DNA from: Actinacidiphila bryophytorum
GTDB lineage: Bacteria > Actinomycetota > Actinomycetes > Streptomycetales > Streptomycetaceae
Reading direction: 5' to 3'
NCBI RefSeq assembly: GCF_016916835.1
Contig: NZ_JAFFIX010000020.1
Span: 62,001-126,000, forward strand
DNA length: 64,000 nt
Shown here in pieces: positions 1-8,087 of this stretch (position 1 is its first letter; every line of letters begins with the position of its first letter). Made by a program: the position numbers and the translations under genes. The notes beneath the pieces were generated by a model. The model saw nothing but the letters and a program-made list of their open reading frames with translations, did no database searches and was not told the DNA's origin.

Positions 1-271
1 CGTGCTGCGCCAGCCCGGCGTCAGGCTGCAGGTCGCCTCCTACGCGGCGAGCGCCGCCGCCACGCCGGGGGCCGCGGTGACCTATCTGCGGTTCGCCCAG
101 GGCTTCCTGCCCGACGTGGTCTACCTGGAGCACATGACCAGCGCGGTCTACCTCGACCGGCTCGACGACGTCGACCGCTACCGTGCCGCGCTGGACGAGC
201 TGAGCGCGCTCGCGGCGACTCCCGCCGCCAGCAGGGCGATCCTGGAGGAGGCCCTGCGCCGCTACCGGTGA
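1..271 (+). CDS. DUF5753-type helix-turn-helix regulator, C-terminal part
   Basis: Only the last 89 or so codons are present; the gene runs off the left edge and stops with TGA at 269-271. The visible end (VVYLEHMTSAVYLDR, then a run on ordered small residues ending RRYR) matches the C-terminus of the DUF5753 (Scr1-like) domain of XRE-type regulators, which are very numerous in Streptomyces. The N-terminal HTH lies outside the window. A DUF574-type methyltransferase follows on the opposite strand, a frequent neighbourhood for this family. No DUF397 gene, its common partner, is visible. Family assignment comes from recognised sequence pattern; the regulated target is unknown. Confidence 0.7.
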   Translation, partial: VLRQPGVRLQVASYAASAAATPGAAVTYLRFAQGFLPDVVYLEHMTSAVYLDRLDDVDRYRAALDELSALAATPAASRAILEEALRRYR

Positions 272-314
272 ACTGGTGCGCACAAGGGGCCTCCCCGCGG
301 CCGGCGGGTCCGGG

Positions 315-1133
315 TCAGCCGACGATGCGGCCGACCCCGCCGAACTCGATCCACTCCATGCTCGGCTGCTTCGGCGCCAGATCGGTGTCCGGGCGCCAGG
401 TGGACACCTCCACCAGGCCGGGCTCCAGGATCTCGGTGCCTTCGAGGAACCGCAGCACGTCCTGCTCGCGCCGGACCTCGCCCCAGTTCCCCCCGGTGCT
501 CTCGGCCATGAACTCGGTGACCCCGCGCCGGGTCTCCTCGTCCTCGCTGACCAGCTGGCACACCACGAGGAAGCTGCCGGGCGGCACCTTGGCCGCGGCG
601 CGCCGCACCACGTCGGCCGGGTCGTCGCGGTCCGGGATGCAGTGCAGCACCGACACGAACAGCACCGCGACCGGCTCGTCGGTGTTGATCAGCCGGGTGA
701 CCTCGGGGCTCGACCAGATCTTCTCGGTGTCGCGCATGTCCGCCTGTATCACGGCGGTGTTCTCGTTCTGCTCCAGCAGCGCCCGGCCGTGCGCCAGCAC
801 GATCGGGTCGTTGTCGATGTAGACGACCCGGGCCTCCGGGTCGACCCGCTGCGCCACCTCGTGGACGTTGTCCTGGGTCGGCAGGCCCGAGCCGTGGTCG
901 ACGAACTGGCGTATGCCGTAGTCCTCCGCGAGCCTGCGCACCACCCGGCGCAGGAACGCCCGGTTGTTCAGTGCCAGCACCTTCGTGCTGGGCACCTGTT
1001 TGAGCAGCTCTTCCGTGGCCGCGCGGTCCGCCGGGTAGTTGTCCTTCCCGTCCATCAGGTAGTCGTACATGCGGGCCACGCTGGGCACCGTCACATCGAT
1101 CTTGTCCGTCAGCGGTACATCCCCGTTGTCCAT
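315..1133 (-). CDS. SAM-dependent methyltransferase, DUF574 family
   Basis: 272 residues from the ATG at 1133, chosen because GAGG sits about 8 nt upstream; an in-frame start further out would add a non-conserved leader. The N-terminus (VPSVARMYDYLMDGKDNYPADR) is the hallmark of the actinobacterial DUF574 methyltransferase family. The central FVDHGSGLPTQDNVHEVAQ and VVYIDNDPIVLAHGRALL segments form the SAM-binding fold (motif I, then the acidic motif II). Family length is usually about 260-280, so it looks complete. The substrate is unknown for the whole family. It converges with the DUF5753 regulator, and the two often co-occur. Confidence 0.85.
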   Translation of the reverse strand: MDNGDVPLTDKIDVTVPSVARMYDYLMDGKDNYPADRAATEELLKQVPSTKVLALNNRAFLRRVVRRLAEDYGIRQFVDHGSGLPTQDNVHEVAQRVDPEARVVYIDNDPIVLAHGRALLEQNENTAVIQADMRDTEKIWSSPEVTRLINTDEPVAVLFVSVLHCIPDRDDPADVVRRAAAKVPPGSFLVVCQLVSEDEETRRGVTEFMAESTGGNWGEVRREQDVLRFLEGTEILEPGLVEVSTWRPDTDLAPKQPSMEWIEFGGVGRIVG

Positions 1134-1260
1134 CGGGTTCCTCACGGCAGCGTCGGCCTGGTACAGGCGAGTTGGGAGTGATCTGGAGCACACCCATCCT
1201 AGGCAGACGACCCGTCACGGTCGAGACCGCGGTCACAACAGTGCGTGAGCGCCGCCGACT

Positions 1261-2235
1261 TCAGGCGGCGGCGGGCAGTGCGTTGTACGCCTGCGCCACC
1301 ACGGCCGGACGATCGCCCGCGTGCCCGCCGGGCCGCCAGCGCAGCGTGACCTCGCGGGACTCGCCGGGCAGCAGCCACAGGCAGTTGTCGTCGGCCAGTG
1401 CGGGCAGCGCGGGCCCGTCGGGCGCGGCGGCCAGCGAGAGGCGCACCATCGCCGCCGGTGCGCCGCCGGCGTTCGCCACCGCCGCGGTGACCGCCTCCGC
1501 ACCGGCCGCGCGCACGGCGACCGACAGGGGTACGTACGGCAGGCCGTTGAGCGCGCGCATGTCCGACGGGGTGCGGCAGCGCCAGTAGTCGTTGGCCGAC
1601 AGCAGCCGCCCGTCCGCGCCGGCCAGCCGCAGCCGCAGCAGGTGGGTGGCCGGCAGCGCCCGCGCGAAGGGCACCGCGAAGGCCGCCGTGACACCGCCGG
1701 CCGGGAGGTCGGCGGTGTGCCGCGACGGCTCGCCGATCGGCCGCCCGCCCAGGTCGTACAGCTGGGCCTCGACCGCCGCGCCCCGTACCGCGGCCGCGGT
1801 GTGGTTCGCCGCGAGCACCGTGCCGTCCGCCGGGTCGGCCTGGACGTGCAGCGGCTCGCAGCCCTTGCGGGCGCCGTAGTAGCCGCCGCCCACGTCCAGG
1901 CCGTGCCCGCACACCGGCCACACCGGGGTGTGCAGCGCCGGGTGCGGCAGCGCGGCGGGCAGTGCGCCCGCACCGCGCCACATCCGGGTGTTCCACGCCT
2001 CGAACATCGCCCGCATGCCCTCGTAGTCGACGAACTGCGCCTTGCGGCTCAGCTCGCGCGCCGAGGTCGCGCTGCCCAGGCGCTCCTCGACCGCGCGCCG
2101 GAAGGCGTCGCCGCGCACCGCCGCGCCCGGTGCCCCGCGCCCGACCGTCTCGCCGCCGTGCCGCCCGGCGGGGGCGGTGCGCACCAGGGCCGCCGCGGCA
2201 CCGGGTCTGCTCGGGGACGTCGGGATGTTCGGCAT
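1261..2235 (-). pseudogene. Truncated GH2 exo-beta-glucosaminidase/mannosidase-like C-terminal fragment
   Basis: 324 residues from ATG 2235 (GGAG 8 nt upstream; a GTG at 2241 is too close to it). From about residue 48 the sequence (ERLGSATSARELSRKAQF, then YEGMRAMFEAWNTRMW, then GGYYGARKGCEPLHVQ) resembles the end of the TIM barrel and the trailing Ig-like domains of GH2 exo-beta-D-glucosaminidases (CsxA type). Those are around 900-1000 residues, so the N-terminal sandwich domains and most of the catalytic barrel are missing. No remnant of them lies upstream. The first 45 or so residues are low-complexity. Ribosome site, start and two upstream operators look intact, which fits an in-frame internal deletion. 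It may still be expressed, but it should not be a glycosidase. Confidence 0.6.
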
Positions 2236-2349
2236 GGGCACCGCTCCGTTCAGGAATGAGGGTCACGAGGCTGGCGAGCGCGGCGGGCGCGCGGATGTGC
2301 AGGACTCCGCCCGCCCCGGAGGAACGGGGCGAACGGGGCGAACGGAGTC

Positions 2350-2385
2350 TGACAACGTTGCCACGTCGCATTGACAACGTTGCCA
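2350..2385. promoter_or_regulatory. Tandem LacI-type operators (TGACAACGTTGCCA x2)
   Basis: TGACAACGTTGCCA occurs at 2350-2363 and again, identical, at 2372-2385, so the centres are 22 bp (about two helical turns) apart on the same face. The core AACGTT is palindromic and the outer bases nearly so, as in LacI/GalR-family operators of actinobacteria. They lie about 115-150 bp upstream of the GH2 fragment's start. No lacI gene is adjacent. Confidence 0.6.
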
Positions 2386-2476
2386 ACGCAGTCTGCTCCG
2401 CCTCGGCCGACAGTTCAAGCCGGTCCGGAGAATATCCGCACGCCATCCTTTTCCGGCCCGACGCGGACATGACGAA

Positions 2477-2506
2477 GGGGGCCGACGGCCGCCGCCGTCG
2501 GCCCCC
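2477..2506 (-). terminator. Hairpin terminator after the beta-helix gene
   Basis: A perfect 13-bp GC-rich stem (2477-2489 with 2494-2506) and a 4-nt loop lie 24 bp past the stop of the beta-helix gene read on the minus strand. There is no U-tract, which is normal for Streptomyces terminators. Confidence 0.6.
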
Positions 2507-2529
2507 TCGCGGATGGGCCGGCCCGCCGG

Positions 2530-4374
2530 TCAGCCGGCCGGGTAGCCCACCACGTCCACCGGCACCGTGGCGGTGCCCTGCGCCGCGGCTCCGTAGTCGT
2601 TGATCACATGCTCGATCACGCCCGCGCCGTTCAGCGACACCGTCAGCAGGTCGTGGAAGCGCACGTCCTTCCTGACCGGCGCCTCGAAGCTGCGGGTCAC
2701 ACGGATCGTCGGGTCGACGGTGAAGAAGCAGTAGCTGCCCAGGCCCCAGGCCTCGTGGTGGCGCACCGAGTCGCCCACCTTGTAGGCCGCCCAGCCGTCC
2801 ACGCCGTGGTGGCGGTAGGCGGCCTGGTTCGGCGGGTCGTACGGCAGCTCGTTCTGGAACATCACCGTCCTGCCGTGGTCGCCGTTCCAGACCACGTTGT
2901 ACTTCTGGAAGTGCTCCACGAACAGCCCCGTGGCCAGCACGTTGTCGCCGTTGACCACGACGCCGGACTCGGCGGTGTTCACCGTCCAGCCCACCCCGCT
3001 GCCGTGGTCGGCGCGCCAGGCCCAGATGTGGTCGAGCAGCACGTTGTCGCTGTTGACCACCAGTGCGGTCCCGGTACGCCCGGGGCCCGCGCCGCCGACC
3101 CGGAAGAACACGTCCTGCACCGACGTCGGGTTCTGCGGGTCGCTGCGCCGCCCGTGCCCGCCGCCGACCTCCAGCAGCGACCGCGACTCGGTCTCGCCCG
3201 CGTCGAAGAGCAGGCCCGCGATCCGCACCCCGCGCACGTCGTCCACCCGCATCGCGACCGCGCCGCTCACCGGGGTGAGGGTGGCGAAGCCCAGCCCGAG
3301 CACCACCGTGCCCGCCCACTTGACCTTGATCGTGCCGGTCAGCCGGTAGATGCCCGGGGTCAGCAGCAGGTGCCTGCCCTGCGCCAGCGCCTTGTTGATG
3401 GTGCGCACCGAGTCCGAGGGCTTGGCGATGAAGAACTGCTCGATCGGGATCGAGCTGCCGGGGGTGTGCCCCGCGCTCCAGCTCGCACCCGCGGTGTCGC
3501 GCCGCAGCGCGGGCAGGAACACCCGGTAGCGGCCGGTCGCGTCCACGTACAGGAAGGGCTTCTCGCGGCTGACCGGGGTGGTCGGCAGCGTGGTGTACGG
3601 CGGGTCGGGGAAGGACTGCTCGGGGGCGCCCGCGACGCCCGAGAAGACCTGGTTCCACACGCCGTTGGACCAGCCGCCCACCGCGCTGTCCCGGGTCAGC
3701 CACTGCTGCTGCGAGGCGTTGACGACCTCCCCGTCGACCACCGAGTCGGCGATGAAGCCGCCGCTGGAGAAGCCGCCCTGGCGCGGGAAGAGGAAGAGCT
3801 GCCCGCGGATGTGCACCCGGCGCAGCGGCGCCGCCTGCGACACCGCCCACCAGTTGATGCCGTCGGACGGAACGACCGCGAGGTTCTCGGCGGAGCGCCA
3901 GAAGTTGGTCAGCGCGCTGTCGCCGCCGCCCGGCTGCGGCTGACCCTCGACGCGGACGGCGCCGTTGATCGTGACGTCGTCGGGAGACAGGCCGAGCCCT
4001 GCGACCGAGGTGTAGTAGCCGAGTTGGGCGTCCACGTCGTAGGTGCCCGGCTTGAACAGGAAGGCGAAGCGGCCGGTGCCGAACTCGCTGGTGACCTGCT
4101 GCTGGGCGGCGGCGTTCAGGGCGGCCTGGATGTCGGCGGCCGGGGTCGCCGGGTCGAAGACCCGGACATGGGGGCCGAAGTCCGGCTCCGCGGGGGCGGG
4201 CGGGCGCCCGTGGCTCCCGCGTGCCGACGCGGGCGCCGCGGCGGCGCCCAGCGGTACGGCGGAGGCCAGGGCCGCGGTGGCGATGAACGAACGCCGGCTC
4301 AGCGCGCTGTCGGCGGGAGCGTCCTGCGTTTCCTGGTCGGTGAGTTCACTTCCTGCGGCCCTGAACGAAGACAT
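2530..4374 (-). CDS. Tat-exported right-handed beta-helix protein (possible glycan-active enzyme)
   Basis: 614 residues from ATG 4374, preceded by AAGGTGG. Residues about 30-60 carry a twin-arginine signal (SRRSFIATAALASA) with Ala-X-Ala sites. The mature part shows two parallel beta-helix halves. The first starts at about residue 70 with DIQAALNAAA and FLFKPGTYDV; the second at about residue 300 with SVRTINKALAQGRHLLLTPGIY, then repeated short strands such as NVLLDHIWAWRADHG and NVLATGLFVEHFQKYN. Double beta-helix layout is known from GH55 glucanases, and proteins like this are often misnamed adenylyl cyclase or coagulation factor 5/8 domain protein. I cannot point to catalytic residues, so GH family membership is only a suggestion. 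Two perfect palindromes upstream suggest LacI-type control with carbohydrate catabolism. Confidence 0.65.
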   Translation of the reverse strand: MSSFRAAGSELTDQETQDAPADSALSRRSFIATAALASAVPLGAAAAPASARGSHGRPPAPAEPDFGPHVRVFDPATPAADIQAALNAAAQQQVTSEFGTGRFAFLFKPGTYDVDAQLGYYTSVAGLGLSPDDVTINGAVRVEGQPQPGGGDSALTNFWRSAENLAVVPSDGINWWAVSQAAPLRRVHIRGQLFLFPRQGGFSSGGFIADSVVDGEVVNASQQQWLTRDSAVGGWSNGVWNQVFSGVAGAPEQSFPDPPYTTLPTTPVSREKPFLYVDATGRYRVFLPALRRDTAGASWSAGHTPGSSIPIEQFFIAKPSDSVRTINKALAQGRHLLLTPGIYRLTGTIKVKWAGTVVLGLGFATLTPVSGAVAMRVDDVRGVRIAGLLFDAGETESRSLLEVGGGHGRRSDPQNPTSVQDVFFRVGGAGPGRTGTALVVNSDNVLLDHIWAWRADHGSGVGWTVNTAESGVVVNGDNVLATGLFVEHFQKYNVVWNGDHGRTVMFQNELPYDPPNQAAYRHHGVDGWAAYKVGDSVRHHEAWGLGSYCFFTVDPTIRVTRSFEAPVRKDVRFHDLLTVSLNGAGVIEHVINDYGAAAQGTATVPVDVVGYPAG

Positions 4375-4431
4375 GAGCGATGACCACCTTCTACCCCTGA
4401 CGCCGGCCGCCCGACGGGACGCGGACAACCT

Positions 4432-4501
4432 GAGAGCGCTCTCTCGCAGACGTACCCTGGGGCGTGGCGGGCGAGCTGTCAAGATCTGTGAGAGCGCTCT
4501 C
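4432..4501. promoter_or_regulatory. Two GAGAGCGCTCTC palindromic operators
   Basis: Perfect 12-bp palindromes GAGAGCGCTCTC sit at 4432-4443 and 4490-4501, 58 bp centre to centre, in the promoter region of the beta-helix gene. The GAGCGCTC core is that of the CebR box (TGGGAGCGCTCCCA), but the flanking bases differ, which suggests a different LacI-family repressor. Spacing of five to six helical turns would allow looping across the promoter. Confidence 0.65.
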
Positions 4502-4910
4502 TTCCGTGCCTGGCCACGCACCTCACAGTCGCAACACGCGCCACGACGCGGGCTTTTCGCGTGCTGCGCGCATGGCTGCCGGGTTGCGGGCGTCTGTGCC
4601 GCCCGCACGGCTGTGACCTGCGGCTCCGCCGCCGGGGCGGGCCGCAGGCCGGGGGACGGCGGGGGCCGCGCGAGGGGTACGGGCGGGGCGCCGGCGGGCG
4701 GTCACGGTGTCGTAACTGTTGCGTGTGCGTCGGGTCGCGGGCGCGTGCCGGCCGGAGCGCGGTGGGGTGGTGCGGCTCTCGCGGGGGCGGTGGCGGGCCG
4801 CTTCCGGGCAGTGCGGGTGTGGGGGTACGGCCTGGTGTGTGGGCGTCCGGCGCGGTGGCGTACGCCTGTTGTGCGTCGGGCGCGCCGAGGCCTGGTGCGG
4901 GGCGGCGGGG
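4502..4910. other. Long intergenic stretch without a recognised gene
   Basis: 409 bases between the upstream operator of the beta-helix gene and the end of the tetR-like gene. All frames give low-complexity Arg/Gly/Pro-rich translations with no start-site signal. No RNA gene, repeat or clear terminator was recognised. Part of it should be 3' untranslated sequence of the TetR gene. Confidence 0.4.
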
Positions 4911-5474
4911 TCAGGAGGCGGAGGTGACGGCCTTGAGTTCGGCCAGGGAGTCCTTGATGAACCGGCGCAGCTCGCCGTCGTCCGGGCCGCCGATCCAGCG
5001 CTCGAAGGAGACGCGGAAGACCGCGATGCCCGCGTCGGCCGCGAGGGTCGCCGCCGGTTCCTGTACACCGCGCCCGCGCAGGGTGTCGGCCACCGCGGTG
5101 GAGAGCGTGGCGAGTTTGGCCAGCTCGCGCTCCTGGAGCTCGGGGTTCGCCGAGATGACGGACTGGCGGCGCCGGGAGCGGGGGAGGTCGCGCAGCACTC
5201 CGCCCATCGCGTCGAGTCCCGCGGCGACCGCATCGATGGGAGCCGCCTGCTCGGGCGCGCCGGCCACGGCGCCGATCAGGACCTCCTGGAGTTCCGCCGA
5301 GCCGGAGAACAGCACCTCGCGCTTGTCGGCGAAGTAGCGGAAGAAGGTCCGCTCGGTGAGCCCGGCCTGCCGGGCGATCTCCGTGACCGTCGTCTGAGCG
5401 AAGCCGCGCTCGACGTACAGCTCCAGCGCGGCCTGTTCGAGCCGTCCCCGCGAGTTCGGCTGCCATCTACCCAT
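4911..5474 (-). CDS. TetR-family transcriptional regulator
   Basis: 187 residues. The N-terminal HTH is typical: AALELYVERGFAQTTVTEIA, QAGLTERTFFRYFADKREVL (residues about 14-55). The C-terminal ligand domain has the TetR_C-like pattern of all-helical, poorly conserved sequence. It is divergent from an NAD-dependent epimerase-like gene, with an inverted repeat between the two starts, the standard arrangement for a repressor of the neighbouring enzyme and of itself. The inducer is unknown. Confidence 0.88.
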   Translation of the reverse strand: MGRWQPNSRGRLEQAALELYVERGFAQTTVTEIARQAGLTERTFFRYFADKREVLFSGSAELQEVLIGAVAGAPEQAAPIDAVAAGLDAMGGVLRDLPRSRRRQSVISANPELQERELAKLATLSTAVADTLRGRGVQEPAATLAADAGIAVFRVSFERWIGGPDDGELRRFIKDSLAELKAVTSAS

Positions 5475-5522
5475 GGCTGAATTCTACGTGATGGCAGGGA
5501 CTGACATCGTGGTGCTACCGTT

Positions 5523-5541
5523 GATGTCAGGAGCTGACATC
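5523..5541. promoter_or_regulatory. TetR-type operator GATGTCA-N5-TGACATC
   Basis: gatgtcaggagctgacatc is a perfect 7-bp inverted repeat with a 5-bp spacer. A further TGACATC half-site is at 5502-5508. It sits between the divergent tetR-like and SDR starts and is the obvious binding site for the TetR protein. Confidence 0.7.
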
Positions 5542-5605
5542 GCTGGCCGCGGGACGGAACCGCGGCCGGGACTGCCGGCTCACCCCTACCGGAGGTTCGT
5601 AGCTC

Positions 5606-6529
5606 ATGCGTGTTTTCGTCACCGGTGCGTCCGGCTGGATCGGTTCCGCCGTGATTCCCGAACTCATCGCCGCCGGCCACCAGGTCGTCGGCCTCGCCCG
5701 CTCCGACGCGGCGGCGCTCACGGTCAGCGGGGCGGGCGCCGAGGTGCTCCGCGGCACCGTCGACGACCTCGACGTCCTGCGGGACGGCGCGGACGCGTCC
5801 GACGGCGTGATCCACCTCGCCTTCAAGCACGACCTCGCCTTCTCGGGCGGCTTCGAGGCCGCGGCCCTGGCCAACCAGGCCGCCGTCGAGGCCATGGGCG
5901 AGGCGCTGGCCGGATCGGACCGGCCCTTCGCCCTCGCCTCCGGCGTGCTCGGGCTCGCACCGGGCCGTGTGGCGACCGAGGCGGACGGCCTCGGCGCCGA
6001 CGCCGAGGGCTCCACGCCGGGCGGCGGCCTGAGCCTGCGGCGGGCGACCGCCCGCTACGTGGTGGACCTGGCCGAACGCGGCGTCCGCTCGTCCGTCGTC
6101 GGCCTGGCGCCGTCCATCCACGGCGAGGGCGACCACGGCTTCATGGCCTCACTCGTCGCCGTGGCGCGGGACAAGGGCCTCGCCGGCTACCTCGGCGACG
6201 GCTCACAGCGCTGGCCCGCCGCCCACGTCGCGGACGCGGCACGCCTCTTCCGGCTCGCACTGGAGAAGGCCCCGGCCGGCTCGCACCTCTTCGGCGTCGC
6301 CGACCAGGGGGTGCCGATCCGTACGATCGCCGAGGTGATCGGCCGCCACCTCGACCTGCCGGCCGCCTCCGTGCCGGCGGAGGACGCGGCCGGGCACTTC
6401 GGCTGGCTGGCCCCGCTGGTGGCTCTCGACAGCCCCGCCTCCAGCGCGGCCACCCGCGAACTGCTGGACTGGCAGCCGGTGCAGCCGGGCCTGGTCGAGG
6501 ACCTGGAGAAGGGCCACTACTTCCGGTAG
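5606..6529 (+). CDS. NAD(P)-dependent epimerase/dehydratase (extended/atypical SDR)
   Basis: 307 residues. The N-terminal Rossmann motif VFVTGASGWIGSAVIPELIAAGHQV binds NAD(P). The HLAF segment after strand 4 (VIHLAFKHDLAF) and the later RRATARYVVDLAERGVRSSVVGLAPSIHG are typical of the YwnB/NmrA-like and DAPDH-like actinobacterial SDRs. The Tyr of a usual YxxxK motif is not evident, so it may be atypical. GGAGG lies about 14 nt before the ATG. It is divergent from and probably repressed by the TetR protein. Substrate unknown. Confidence 0.82.
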   Translation: MRVFVTGASGWIGSAVIPELIAAGHQVVGLARSDAAALTVSGAGAEVLRGTVDDLDVLRDGADASDGVIHLAFKHDLAFSGGFEAAALANQAAVEAMGEALAGSDRPFALASGVLGLAPGRVATEADGLGADAEGSTPGGGLSLRRATARYVVDLAERGVRSSVVGLAPSIHGEGDHGFMASLVAVARDKGLAGYLGDGSQRWPAAHVADAARLFRLALEKAPAGSHLFGVADQGVPIRTIAEVIGRHLDLPAASVPAEDAAGHFGWLAPLVALDSPASSAATRELLDWQPVQPGLVEDLEKGHYFR

Positions 6530-6598
6530 CCGCCGCCCGCACCTCCGCACTTCCGTACGCCGGGCGGCGCTCCGGGGGGGGTGCCGCCTGTGCGGCCG

Positions 6599-7102
6599 TC
6601 AGGAGGCGGGGAGCTGGCGTCGGATGTCCTGGGTGTGGTGGACCAGCTCGTGGAGGGTGTGCTGCGCCAGCCAGCGCAAGGTGCGCTCCTGGCGCTCGGG
6701 GTAGGTGTAGATGAGGGTGCGGTCCCAGTCGGCGGGGGACAGCCGGGTCAGAGTGCCGGCGAACAGCAGTGCCGCGTCGCGGAGCTGCCGGGCGACGTCG
6801 GCCGGGTCCTGGCCGGCGTAGCCGTCGTGGCCGACGCGCTCGTCGCGGCCCATCGGCTCGGCGACCGGCGTGTCCAGGCGCCGGGCGGCCAGCACCCTTT
6901 CCCGCTGGACGAGCAGCATGTCCCGCAGATGGCAGGCGTACTCCAGCGGCGACCACACGTCGGGTGCCGGCCGCCGGCGCAGCACGGCGGGCTCCGCCCG
7001 CAGCAGGCCGGCGACGGCGTCCGCACGGCTGCGAGCCGACGCGGGGACCGCGGGAGCGAGGGTGAGGTCGTAGGTGAAACCGCATTCGGCGCAAGTCGTC
7101 AC
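6599..7102 (-). CDS. DinB/mycothiol-transferase-like protein with N-terminal Cys pair
   Basis: 167 residues. WSPLEYACHLRDM (His58) and the C-terminal LAQHTLHELVHHTQDI (His151, His155) are the spaced histidines that bind a divalent metal in the DinB/YfiT four-helix bundle. Members in actinobacteria include mycothiol-dependent transferases and isomerases. The start MTTCAECGF has a CxxC pair that could bind zinc, a feature of a subset of this family. It converges with the SDR gene. Function of the particular member unknown. Confidence 0.8.
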   Translation of the reverse strand: MTTCAECGFTYDLTLAPAVPASARSRADAVAGLLRAEPAVLRRRPAPDVWSPLEYACHLRDMLLVQRERVLAARRLDTPVAEPMGRDERVGHDGYAGQDPADVARQLRDAALLFAGTLTRLSPADWDRTLIYTYPERQERTLRWLAQHTLHELVHHTQDIRRQLPAS

Positions 7103-7494
7103 GCCTCACGCTAACAAGTCCCCCCGGCCGGGCGGGATCTGCCGGCTCGGCCCGCCGGGTCGGCCGCGTCCAGCCGGCCAGCCGGGGTGTACGCCGCTGG
7201 GCAGTTCGCGCGGGGCGGGTATTGGCGGTTCGGTTCGCCGGGCCGGGTGCGTTCAACGGGAGTTCGTAGCGGCTCACCCGGGTGAGGGGGCCGTTGTCGG
7301 CGGGTCGGCCGGGGCGCGCCGCCGAGGGGTGCGTCGGCGCAGTGTACGAAGGTGTGGGCTTCGTAGTTGGCCCGCAGCCGGGTGTTCGCTGCTGGGCGGG
7401 TTTTGCCCGGTTCGGTTCGCCGGGTCGGGTGCGTCGTAGCGGTGTATGAAGGCGTGGGCATCGTGGTACGAGCGCGGCCGGGCGGGATCTGGCT
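7103..7494 (-). repeat. Decayed duplicate copies of the acetyltransferase 3' end
   Basis: This 392-bp stretch holds no intact gene. Positions 7249-7388 align over about 140 bp with the 3' part of the following acetyltransferase gene (7514-7652), at roughly three-quarters identity by eye, including the word gagttcgtagcggctcaccc. A shorter copy at about 7428-7476 matches the gaaggcgtggg part. A 17-bp word cggccgggcgggatctg is identical at 7125-7141 and 7475-7491, which delimits a repeat unit. The copies contain frameshifts and no starts, so they are relics of tandem duplication. Confidence 0.65.
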
Positions 7495-8043
7495 TCAGTT
7501 CGCCGCAGCGGGCGCGTTCAGTGGGAGTTCGTAGCGGCTCACCCACGTGACGGGGCCGTGGTCGGTGCGTTGGCCGGGGGCGCCGCCCACGGGGGCGTCG
7601 CCGCGGTGCATGAAGGCGTGGGACTCGTAGTAGGCGCGCAGCCGGGTGTTCGACGCGACGCAGTCCAGCCGCAGGGCGTCCGCGGCCTGCGTCCGGGCGG
7701 TGTCCGCCGCCCAGGCGAGGATCACCGCGCCCAGACCCGCGGCGCGTCGGCGTACCGCCATGCGGTGGACGTACGCGGCGGGGCCGGGGGAGTCCGCCCA
7801 CAGCGGGTCGGACCGGTCGAGGGTGACCGTGCCCGCCGCCTCGCCCGCCACCTCGACGAGCCAGGTCTCGCCGCGGGATATCGCCCCCTCGACCCATGCG
7901 GCCTCGAAGCGCGGCGGCCACTGGCTGACGCCCTGCGCGGCGAGCCACTGCGCCGCCTCGTCCAGGACGTCGAGCACGGTCGCCGTGCTGTCGGCGGTGG
8001 CCCGGCGGAAGCGGACGGTATCGCCCCGCCACTTGGCTGCCAT
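7495..8043 (-). CDS. GNAT-family N-acetyltransferase
   Basis: 182 residues from ATG 8043 (MAAKWRGDTVRFRRAT); an upstream in-frame start would add 10 residues. The order VRFRRAT strand, ETWLVEVAGEAAGTVTLDR strands, VHRMAVRRRAAGLGAVIL (acetyl-CoA pyrophosphate loop, R-R-x-x-G-x-G/A) and DCVASNTRLRAYYESHAFMH matches GNAT motifs C, D, A and B. The acceptor is unknown. Fragments of closely related sequence lie on both sides: 3'-end copies downstream at 7249-7476 and a 5'-end copy upstream at 8088-8170. This gene looks like the only surviving member of a tandem set. Confidence 0.85.
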   Translation of the reverse strand: MAAKWRGDTVRFRRATADSTATVLDVLDEAAQWLAAQGVSQWPPRFEAAWVEGAISRGETWLVEVAGEAAGTVTLDRSDPLWADSPGPAAYVHRMAVRRRAAGLGAVILAWAADTARTQAADALRLDCVASNTRLRAYYESHAFMHRGDAPVGGAPGQRTDHGPVTWVSRYELPLNAPAAAN

Positions 8044-8087
8044 GGTCCCGATTCCCGTCCCTCGGCCTGTCATCCGGTCCCGTGCGG

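Noticed and set aside
262..1236. Minus-strand open frame over the methyltransferase gene
   Set aside because: It is an out-of-frame shadow; the in-frame product has the full DUF574 pattern.
2530..4374. Naming the beta-helix protein adenylyl cyclase or coagulation factor-like
   Set aside because: Such names are database carry-over; the sequence shows no cyclase or discoidin motif.
4502..4910. Small genes in the gap before the TetR gene
   Set aside because: The frames have no ribosome sites and only low-complexity translations.
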